Shown one piece after another: positions 38,761 through 44,872 of a DNA stretch of 44,872 bases (positions are counted from its first letter, which is position 1; every line of letters starts with the position of its first letter). Made by a program: the position numbers and the translations under genes. The notes below the pieces were generated by a model. The model was not told where the DNA came from. It saw only the letters and a list, made by a program, of their open reading frames with translations, and ran no database searches. This DNA comes from an uncultured Eubacteriales bacterium (GTDB lineage: Bacteria; Bacillota; Clostridia; Oscillospirales; Oscillospiraceae). The stretch lies in NCBI GenBank assembly GCA_949283375.1, contig CASDSM010000007.1, positions 1-44,872 on the forward strand, given 5' to 3'.

Positions 38761-39291
38761 ATGCTGTGCAAACCCTTCGGGCCGGTCCGGCCCCGTCTGC
38801 ACCCCACCGTCCGCGCGGCGGAGACCGCCGTGGTGGTGGGGGATGTCACCCTCGCCGCGCACGTCAATCTCTGGTACGGCGCCGTGCTGCGCGGCGACAT
38901 GGCCCCCATCTCGGTGGGGGAGAACACGAACATTCAGGACAACGCCGTGCTCCACTGTGACCGCGGCGTGCCCTGCCGGGTGGGCAGGGATGTCAGCGTG
39001 GGACACAACGCCGTCATCCACTCCGCCACGGTGGGAGACGGCTGCCTGGTCGGCATGGGAGCCACCCTGCTCTCCGGCTGCTCCATCGGGGCGGGGAGCA
39101 TTGTCGGCGGCGGGGCGGTGGTGCCGGGCAAGCTGCAGGCCCCGCCGCACAGCCTGATCGCCGGGGTGCCCGCCCGGGTGGTGCGCACCCTCCGGGCGGA
39201 GGAGGCGGAGCGCCTGCTGGAGAACGCGGCGCACTACCTCGACTACGCCGCCCGCTCCCTCGGGCCGGTCTCCGGTCAGGAGGAGGGATAA
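38761..39291 (+). CDS. Gamma-carbonic anhydrase family protein
   Basis: 176 residues from ATG 38761, seven bases after AGGAGG; ATG 38755 is only one base from it. The hexapeptide repeats of a left-handed beta-helix are clear (VVVGDVTLAAHVNLWYGAVL, then ISVGENTNIQDNAVLH). The zinc His residues lie in AVLHCD and GHNAVIHS. Members trimerise and hydrate CO2 or have related, often untested activity. The gene and the next one are flanked by long inverted repeats. Confidence 0.88.
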   Translation: MLCKPFGPVRPRLHPTVRAAETAVVVGDVTLAAHVNLWYGAVLRGDMAPISVGENTNIQDNAVLHCDRGVPCRVGRDVSVGHNAVIHSATVGDGCLVGMGATLLSGCSIGAGSIVGGGAVVPGKLQAPPHSLIAGVPARVVRTLRAEEAERLLENAAHYLDYAARSLGPVSGQEEG

Positions 39292-39351
39292 AGCGGAGCC
39301 GGGCGGGCATACTATCCTCGCCATCTCCGGATGGCAGAGGAGGTATGTACC

Positions 39352-39528
39352 ATGGAACAGATCAACCACAACATCCAGTGCAGCGTGAACACCTGCGCCC
39401 ACCACGCCGGGGAGCAGGACTACTGCACCCTGCGCTCCATCCGCGTCGGCTGCTGCGCGGCACAGCCCAAGAGCTGTGACTGCACCGAGTGCGCCTCGTT
39501 CCAGATGCGCCGCGGCGGCTGCCGCTGA
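39352..39528 (+). CDS. DUF1540 cysteine-rich protein
   Basis: 58 residues from ATG 39352 (GAGGAGG upstream). The ordered Cys pattern (IQCSVNTCAHHAGEQDYC, then GCCAAQPKSCDCTECASF) is that of DUF1540, a small metal-binding family of Clostridia, often linked to spores. Follows the carbonic anhydrase gene by 60 bases in the same direction. Confidence 0.85.
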   Translation: MEQINHNIQCSVNTCAHHAGEQDYCTLRSIRVGCCAAQPKSCDCTECASFQMRRGGCR

Positions 39529-39574
39529 CCCGGCCCTCCCCCGCCCCCTCCGGGCGGGGGTGCGGCGGGCGAGA

Positions 39575-40090
39575 GAGACAACAAAGGTAACTTCTCCACC
39601 ATACAGGGAGAAGTTACCTTTGTCGCTTTTGGGGGGGGCACAGCGGCCCTCCCGGGGCGGTCAGGGCGGCCCCCTGCGGTGTGGGACGGGGCGCCAGCAG
39701 GACAGGACGCCTCCTCCCGTCCCCGCCGCACCATAATAGAATCCGTAGGGAACGGTCTTGACCGTTCCGCCCGAAAGCCTCTGCCGCTTTCGCGGGGCGG
39801 TCAAGACCGCCCCCTACAGTGTGGGACGAAATGCCTGCGCCGCCCGGCCCTGCGTCCCACATCGCGGGCGCACACGGTGCGCCCCTACGGGGTGCGGCAT
39901 GGGTCGCAGGGGCGCATCCTGTGCGCCCGCCCGTCCACCGCTGCACCATCGTTCCCTTTCGTAGGGAACGGCCTTGGCCGTTCCGCCTGACGGCCATTCC
40001 GCCCGACGGCCCGCCGGGGTAACAAAGGTAAGAAAGATAACAAAGGTAACTTCTCCACCGTACAGGGAGAAGTTACCTTTTGTTACGCTC
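39575..40090. repeat. Intergenic hairpin repeat block, short copy 3 and full copy 4
   Basis: A 500-bp region without genes. A short AAAGGTAACTTCTCC/GGAGAAGTTACCTTT hairpin (39583-39622) is followed, from 39742, by the same chain of dyads as copy 2 in opposite orientation: GGAACGGTC, GGGGCGGTC, TGTGGGACG/CGTCCCACA, GCGCAC, GGAACGG, then GCCGGGGTAACAAAGGTAAGAAA and the terminal hairpin (about 40042-40085). Confidence 0.85.
39742..39873 (-). repeat. 132-bp inverted repeat, right arm
   Basis: Complement of 38504-38635, see there. The arms are about 1.1 kb apart. Confidence 0.8.
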
Positions 40091-40108
40091 CGGGGCCGCT
40101 CTGCCGTC

Positions 40109-41491
40109 TCAGCGGCGGCGTCCGCCCTTATAGTTGCGCGGGCGGCGGGAGCCGGTGTAGTTGCCGTAGCGGCGCTTCGGGCGCAGGACGGTCAGGCGGA
40201 GCACGGCGATGAGGACGAGGAGGACGGCCAGTCCGATCGCCGCGACGAGCCAGTAATTGGCGATGAAGGTCTCGATCGCCTGCTTGCGGGCGAGGAAGAC
40301 GGACTGCTCCACGGCGTCCTGGGCGACCAGGTCCACCGAGCCGAAGGGCTCCTCCCCGAGGTAGACGGTGAGGGCGCCGAGCACGTCCCCCTCCGCGACC
40401 GGGGCGGCCACGGAGTCCACCGTCTCGACCCGGACGGTAAAGCTCTCCTCCGTCACGTCGTTGGGCAGGAGGGCCTGCAGGCCGTCTGCCGGGGCGACGA
40501 GGACGCTGTCCACATCCACCCCGAGGGTCACCGGCACCTCCGCGACCGGGTCGGTGCTGGTGAGGATGTCGTGCACCGAGAAATTCTCAAAGCCCCAGCG
40601 CAGCAGGCGGGAGGATTCGGAGAACTGATAGCGGTGGGTCCCCTCGTCGTCCACCACCGTCTCCGAACCCATCACGACGGAGATGAGCATGGTCCCGTCC
40701 TGCTCGGCGGCGGAGAGGAGGCAGTAGCCCGCCGCGTCCGTCGTGCCCGTCTTGATGCCGATGCAGTTCTCGTAGACGTAGCCGGAGTAGTAGTTGCCCG
40801 TGAGCAGGCCGTTCGTGTTGTAGAAGTGGCGCTCCTCATGGCCGTCCGTGGCGGGGACGGTGTACTCCTCCGTGCTCACGATGGTGCGGAAGGTCTCGTT
40901 CTCCATCGCCTTGCGGGCGATGAGGTAGAGGTCGTAGCAGGTGGTGTAGTGGTCATCGTCGTGCATCCCGTGGGGGTTCACGAAGTGGGTGCCGGTGCAG
41001 CCCAGCTCGGCGGCGCGGGCGTTCATCCGCTCCACGAAGGAGGACACCGAGCCGGAGTGGTACTGGGCGAGGATATTGGCCGCCTCGTTCGCCGAGGGGA
41101 GGAGCAGGCAGTAGAGCAGGTCCTCCAGGCGCATCGTCTCGCCGATCTGGATGTTCTGGGTCGTCGCGTCCAGGGTGACGCCGAGCCAGGTGTCGCTCCC
41201 GGCGGTGACTATGTCGTCAAGGGTCATATCCCCCCGCTCCACCGCCTCGAGGATGAGCAGGGCGGTCATCACCTTGGTGATGCTGGCGGGGTAGACGCGC
41301 TCATATGCGTTCTGCTCATAGTAGACCATGTCCTCCGTGGCGTTGACGAGCAGGGCGGCCCGGGCGCGCACCTCATAGTCCGCCACCGTATCGGATACCT
41401 GGGCCAGGTCGATCGCCCGCGCCGCCGGCATCAGGGCGCCGAGGGCGAGCGCCAGGGCGAGGAGGAGGGAAAACAAGCGTATCTTTTTCAT
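40109..41491 (-). CDS. D-alanyl-D-alanine carboxypeptidase (DacF/PBP5 type)
   Basis: 460 residues, AGGAG 8 bases before ATG 41491. A signal peptide (SLLLALALALGALMPAARA) precedes the penicillin-binding domain with PASITKVMT (SxxK), PSANEAANI (SxN) and GIKTGTTDAAG (KTG). After a C-terminal beta domain comes a membrane helix (about 415-437) and an Arg-rich cytoplasmic tail ending YKGGRRR, instead of the usual amphipathic anchor. It trims the fifth residue of peptidoglycan stem peptides outside the membrane. Its last 33 bases recur in the merR-like gene. Confidence 0.93.
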   Translation of the reverse strand: MKKIRLFSLLLALALALGALMPAARAIDLAQVSDTVADYEVRARAALLVNATEDMVYYEQNAYERVYPASITKVMTALLILEAVERGDMTLDDIVTAGSDTWLGVTLDATTQNIQIGETMRLEDLLYCLLLPSANEAANILAQYHSGSVSSFVERMNARAAELGCTGTHFVNPHGMHDDDHYTTCYDLYLIARKAMENETFRTIVSTEEYTVPATDGHEERHFYNTNGLLTGNYYSGYVYENCIGIKTGTTDAAGYCLLSAAEQDGTMLISVVMGSETVVDDEGTHRYQFSESSRLLRWGFENFSVHDILTSTDPVAEVPVTLGVDVDSVLVAPADGLQALLPNDVTEESFTVRVETVDSVAAPVAEGDVLGALTVYLGEEPFGSVDLVAQDAVEQSVFLARKQAIETFIANYWLVAAIGLAVLLVLIAVLRLTVLRPKRRYGNYTGSRRPRNYKGGRRR

Positions 41492-41523
41492 GGCAAGCTC
41501 CTGTCAATTGTACAGATGTATGG

Positions 41524-41529
41524 TATAAT
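41524..41529 (+). promoter_or_regulatory. Extended -10 promoter of the two-component operon
   Basis: TGG-TATAAT, an extended -10, with CTGTCA 17 bases upstream. A TGCCGGGC/GCCCGGCA hairpin follows in the leader. Confidence 0.6.
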
Positions 41530-41630
41530 GGTCTCTGCCGGGCGCCCCTGCCCGGCAGGATCAGCGACTATTATAGCAGACAAACCGCCCCCGCGCAACG
41601 CCCGCCGGGACGGAGAGAGGACGGAGCGCG

Positions 41631-42326
41631 ATGAAAATACTGGTCGTGGACGACGAGGCGGTGCTGGTCAAGGGACTGCGGTTCAATCTGGAGCACGAGG
41701 GCTATCAGGTGATCGCCGGCCGGGACGGGGCGGAGGCGGTGGCCCTGGCCCGGCAGGAGCGGCCCGACCTCATCCTGCTGGACGTGATGATGCCGGAGAT
41801 CGACGGCCTGCACGCCTGCATGCAGATCCGCTCGTTCTCCGACGTGCCCATCATCATGCTCACCGCCAAGGGGGAGGACCTGGACAAGATCATGGGCTTT
41901 GAGTGCGGGGCGGACGACTATGTGACCAAGCCCTTCAACGTGCTCGAGCTCAAGGCGCGGGTGAAGGCCCTGCTGCGCCGGTCGGCGGCCCGCCCCGCCG
42001 GGGACGGCTGGCACGACCCGGACGAGACCATCCGCATCGGCCACATCCTGCTCGACCGCGTCTCGCGCAACGCCCAGCGCGAGGGGCTGTGGGTGGAGCT
42101 GACGGCGCGGGAGTACGACCTGCTCGAGCTGCTCATGAGCCATCCCGGCCGGGTGTACAGCCGCGAGCAGCTGCTCGACCAGGTCTGGGGCTATGCCTAT
42201 CAGGGGGACTACCGGACGGTGGACGTGCACATCCGCCGCCTGCGCGAGAAGGTGGAGCTGGTGCCCGCCTCCCCGCAGTATATCCTGACGAAGTGGGGGG
42301 TGGGGTACTATTTCCGGAAAGAGTGA
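41631..42326 (+). CDS. OmpR/PhoB-family response regulator
   Basis: 231 residues, ATG 41631. The receiver has VVDDEAVL (acidic pair), LILLDVMMPEIDGL (phosphorylated Asp), MLTAKG (Thr) and YVTKPF (Lys). The winged-helix output domain has LTAREYDLLELLMSHPGRVYS in parts and VDVHIRRLREKVE. It lies directly before its kinase, with 31 bases between. Confidence 0.95.
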   Translation: MKILVVDDEAVLVKGLRFNLEHEGYQVIAGRDGAEAVALARQERPDLILLDVMMPEIDGLHACMQIRSFSDVPIIMLTAKGEDLDKIMGFECGADDYVTKPFNVLELKARVKALLRRSAARPAGDGWHDPDETIRIGHILLDRVSRNAQREGLWVELTAREYDLLELLMSHPGRVYSREQLLDQVWGYAYQGDYRTVDVHIRRLREKVELVPASPQYILTKWGVGYYFRKE

Positions 42327-42357
42327 GCGCGCCGCGCAGGCAGCTGGCGGGCGGCGC

Positions 42358-43785
42358 GTGCCCATCCTGCGCAGCTTACAGACCAAGGTGGCCCTGAGCT
42401 ACATCGGCATCATCGCCGCCGTGCTGCTGGTGATGAACACCTATCCCCTCCTCGCCTCGCAGGACCTCGCGGTGAACTCCAAGCAGACCGCCCTGGCCAG
42501 CGAGGCCTCCGTCCTCGCCTCCAACCTCTCCGCCCTGGAGGTGCTCACCCGGGAGAACGTGGCCCAGGTGATGGAGCTGCTCGGCGAGGGGAGCCTGAAC
42601 CGCGTGCTGGTCACCGACCCGCTCGGCCGCGTGCTCTACGACAGCGAGACGGGGGAGGCCAGCGCCCTGGGGGAGTACGCCCTCTTTCAGGAGGTGGTGC
42701 TCGCCCTGCAGGGGCAGGACACCTTCCACTCCTCCTACCGCGACGGGGTGTTCCGCTCCGGGGCGGCCCAGCCGGTGATCTACCGCAACAGCACGATCGG
42801 GGCGGTCTACCTCTATGAATACGACAGCGAGCAGGGCCTGCTGCTCACCGGCCTGCAGGCCAACCTCGGGCGCATCTCGATGGTGGTCTGCGCGGCCGCC
42901 CTCCTCCTCAGCGTCCTGCTGGCGCGGACGATGACCCATCGCATCAGCGGCCTGCTCTCCGCCATCCAGCTCCTGCGGCAGGGGAAGTACTCCCACCGCG
43001 TCCAGCTGGCCGGGCGGGACGAGCTGGCCCTGCTGGCGGACGAATACAACCAGCTCACCCAGCGCCTGGAGCGGACGGACGAGGTGCGGCGGCGCTTTGT
43101 CTCCGACGCCTCGCACGAGCTCAAGACCCCGCTGGCGAGCATCCGCCTGCTCACCGACTCCATCCTGCACAGCGACGGGATGGACCGGGAGACCCTGCGG
43201 GAGTTCGTCTCCGACATCGGCCAGGAGGCCGGGCGGCTGGACCGCATCACGGAAAAGCTCCTCGCCCTCACCCGTCTGGACGGGGCGGGGACCGTCCAGC
43301 GCCAGCCGGTGGACGTGCGCCAGACGGTGGAGGACGTGCTGCGGATGCTCGAGCCCCTCGCGGCGAGCCGGGGCATCTCCATCGAGACGGAGCTGGCGCC
43401 GGAGGAGACCGACTGCCGCGTGCTGGCCACGGCGGACGACCTCTATCAGATCCTCTTCAATCTGGTGGAAAACGCGATCAAGTACAACTGCCCGGAGGGG
43501 CTGGTGCGCGTGCTCGCCGGGCGGGAGGAGGGCCGCGTCTTCCTCTGCGTGGAGGACACCGGCATCGGCATCCCGGAGAGCGAGCGGGAGAAGGTCTTCG
43601 ACCGCTTCTACCGGGTGGACAAGGCCCGCTCCCGCGCCGCCGGGGGCACCGGCCTGGGCCTCTCCATCGTGCGCGACACCGTCCATCTCCACGGCGGCTG
43701 GATCGGCGTGGGGGAGCGCGCGGGGGGCGGGACGTGGTTTCGCGTCACCTTCCCCGCCGCGGGAGAGGGGGCGGTGCGCAGATGA
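42358..43785 (+). CDS. Sensor histidine kinase
   Basis: 475 residues from GTG 42358. One membrane helix near the N-terminus (about 11-31), an extracellular sensor domain of about 130 residues, a second helix (about 172-190), HAMP, then SDASHELKTPLAS with the phospho-His, ENAIKYNCPEG (N box), VEDTGIGIPE (G1) and GGTGLGLSI (G2). The stimulus cannot be deduced. The stop overlaps the start of the GerMN lipoprotein as ATGA. Confidence 0.95.
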   Translation: MPILRSLQTKVALSYIGIIAAVLLVMNTYPLLASQDLAVNSKQTALASEASVLASNLSALEVLTRENVAQVMELLGEGSLNRVLVTDPLGRVLYDSETGEASALGEYALFQEVVLALQGQDTFHSSYRDGVFRSGAAQPVIYRNSTIGAVYLYEYDSEQGLLLTGLQANLGRISMVVCAAALLLSVLLARTMTHRISGLLSAIQLLRQGKYSHRVQLAGRDELALLADEYNQLTQRLERTDEVRRRFVSDASHELKTPLASIRLLTDSILHSDGMDRETLREFVSDIGQEAGRLDRITEKLLALTRLDGAGTVQRQPVDVRQTVEDVLRMLEPLAASRGISIETELAPEETDCRVLATADDLYQILFNLVENAIKYNCPEGLVRVLAGREEGRVFLCVEDTGIGIPESEREKVFDRFYRVDKARSRAAGGTGLGLSIVRDTVHLHGGWIGVGERAGGGTWFRVTFPAAGEGAVRR

Positions 43786-44642
43786 GACGGTATCTCGCCC
43801 TCTTTCTCGCCCTTCTCCTCGCCCTCACCGGCTGTGCCGCGCATCAGGAGGGGGGGGACGGGCTGCTGGTCTACTACGCCGTGCAGGACGCCTCCGCCCT
43901 CGGAGAGCCCTCCGTGCGCGGCGTGCCCTGGCCGGAGGACGGCGGGGCGGCGACGGTGGACGCCGTCTTTCGCCAGATGCAGGTCCGCCCCGCAGACGGG
44001 ACGCTCGGGGTGGTCTTCCCGGAGAACCTCCGCCTGCTGTCCTGGTCGCTGGAGGAGGGGACGCTGCTTCTGCACCTCTCGGAGGAGTACAGCGGCCTCG
44101 CGGGCATCTCGCTCACGGTGGCGAACTACTGCCTCGTGCTCACCATGAGCCAGCTCGAGGGGGTGGAGGCGGTCGCCATCACCTCCGCCGGTCTCCCCGT
44201 GCCGGAGGAGGGGGTGCGCGTGCGCACGGCGGCGGACGTCCTTCTCACCGGCGAGCTGCCCGACCCGACGCTGGTGGGCCTGCAGCTTTACTTCCCCCTC
44301 TCCGACGGCTCCGGTCTGGGTCTGGAATACCGCGAGGTCCAGCTCCACGACGTGAGCGCACAGGGGCTGGCGGCGGCGGTGATCGAGCTGCTCGCCGCCG
44401 GACCGGGCAGCCCGGAGATGGCCTCCCCCTTCCAGGCGCTGGAGAACCAGCTCGCCTGCGAGCAGGTGGACGAGGTCTGCCGCGTCACCCTCACCGAGGG
44501 CTGGGCGGAGGTCCTGCGCACAGACGAGCTCGCCCGCCGCGCCCTGGTGAACTCCCTGTGCACCCTCGATGGGGTGACATGCGTCGCCTTCTCCTGCCCG
44601 GGAGAGGCGGACGGGCTGGAGGGGACCTTCTTCTTCGAGTGA
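43782..44642 (+). CDS. Lipoprotein with two GerMN domains
   Basis: 286 residues from ATG 43782. The signal peptide ends with a lipobox LTGC (Cys at 19). Two GerMN-like domains follow (about 40-145 and 155-285), each with the LEEGTLLLHLSEEY / VCRVTLTEGWAEVL type strand. GerMN lipoproteins occur in spore germination and in two-component operons such as LpqB-MtrAB (family knowledge). Here the gene overlaps the kinase gene, so it probably modulates signalling at the membrane. Confidence 0.85.
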   Translation: MRRYLALFLALLLALTGCAAHQEGGDGLLVYYAVQDASALGEPSVRGVPWPEDGGAATVDAVFRQMQVRPADGTLGVVFPENLRLLSWSLEEGTLLLHLSEEYSGLAGISLTVANYCLVLTMSQLEGVEAVAITSAGLPVPEEGVRVRTAADVLLTGELPDPTLVGLQLYFPLSDGSGLGLEYREVQLHDVSAQGLAAAVIELLAAGPGSPEMASPFQALENQLACEQVDEVCRVTLTEGWAEVLRTDELARRALVNSLCTLDGVTCVAFSCPGEADGLEGTFFFE

Positions 44643-44654
44643 CCGAGAAAAAAC

Positions 44655-44695
44655 GGACTGAGAAGTGCCATTTGAAGCGCTTCTCAGTCCTTTTT
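44655..44695 (+). terminator. Terminator of the two-component operon
   Basis: GGACTGAGAAG and CTTCTCAGTCC form an 11-bp stem followed by five T. Confidence 0.92.
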
Positions 44696-44723
44696 CATGT
44701 TTTCAGTTGGCTTGCCGCGCCGC

Positions 44724-44872
44724 TCAGAGCCGCCCGGCCGCCGCGCGCTCGGCCTCCAGGCCGCGCTTGTAGGCGTCCAGCCAGGCGTTGAAGCCCGCCA
44801 CGTCCGCCGCCTCCGGCTGGAGGGTGGTCCCCGCCGTCCCGGCGAAGATGCGGCTGTTCAGGTAGTCCTCCA
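44724..44872 (-). CDS. C-terminal end of an unidentified protein
   Basis: A minus-strand frame enters from the right edge and ends at TGA 44726-44724. The 48 visible residues read as a real C-terminus (TLQPEAADVAGFNAWLDAYK, then a charged helix). Part of the pattern resembles the end of FGGY-type sugar kinases, but that is weak. Confidence 0.55.
   Translation of the reverse strand, partial: EDYLNSRIFAGTAGTTLQPEAADVAGFNAWLDAYKRGLEAERAAAGRL

Noticed and set aside
39614-39997. Open frames on both strands in the hairpin repeat block
   Set aside because: They consist of the repeat dyads, have no ribosome sites and code for Arg/Gly/Pro-rich strings.
38138-40090. Repeated hairpins considered as a CRISPR array
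   Set aside because: Repeats are long, palindromic, unevenly spaced and occur in both orientations; no unique spacers and no cas genes.

Overview
The window is a high-GC Firmicutes chromosome segment that carries most of a siphovirus-type prophage (about 1-28,300) followed by host chromosome (about 28,600-44,872). The host genes (MnmA, Rpe, a heterodimeric ABC exporter with MarR, a tRNA cluster, aspartate carbamoyltransferase with a fused zinc domain, a DUF1540 protein, a DacF-type carboxypeptidase, a two-component system with a GerMN lipoprotein) and strong Shine-Dalgarno sites suggest a gut Clostridia of the Oscillospiraceae type. That assignment is inference; there is no rRNA here.

Prophage, read leftward from the switch. 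A divergent control region (23,379-23,503) has two near-consensus promoters and three 15-bp operators between a Cro-like gene (-) and a CI-like repressor (+). The leftward early operon runs through small genes, a winged-helix initiator whose gene contains an iteron and AT-rich origin, DnaB helicase, SSB, a DUF3102 gene, three overlapping tiny genes, a Cys-rich protein, an HUH (rolling-circle type) protein and a zinc-ribbon protein. It ends at a strong intrinsic terminator (14,283-14,337). The late operon follows: HNH nuclease, TerS, TerL, portal, ClpP-like protease, HK97 capsid, connector, head closure, terminator and gp10-like proteins, major tail protein, a tail-assembly chaperone pair made by -1 frameshifting, tape measure, Dit and a large tail protein with collagen-like repeats that runs off the left edge. 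The lysis genes are not in the window.

An AT-rich cassette (about 16,882-18,195, rightward, one membrane-anchored protein of unknown function) has landed on the start codon of the DUF3102 gene. A second reverse-oriented gene (22,593-22,997, coiled coil plus membrane anchor) sits between 22-bp direct repeats.

Rightward from the repressor, probably on the lysogenic transcript, lie two DEDDh exonucleases (one with a BRCT domain), a cysteine-rich protein of unknown function, a zeta-toxin-like P-loop protein without an obvious antitoxin, and a zinc-ribbon tyrosine integrase. This block is the best candidate in the window for an undescribed anti-phage or lysogenic-conversion system.

Host part: HD hydrolase, mnmA and rpe (divergent promoters), ABC exporter pair with MarR, MerR regulator, five tRNAs (Gly, Arg, His, Gln, Lys), pyrB, gamma-carbonic anhydrase and DUF1540 genes, dacF-like gene, response regulator, histidine kinase and GerMN lipoprotein, and the end of one more gene. 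Three intergenic blocks (35.6, 38.1-38.7 and 39.6-40.1 kb) hold a family of hairpin repeats. Two of them form long inverted repeats around the carbonic anhydrase and DUF1540 genes, one is interrupted by another hairpin-rich insert, and one appears to have rewritten the C-terminus of the MerR protein with sequence shared with the end of the carboxypeptidase gene.
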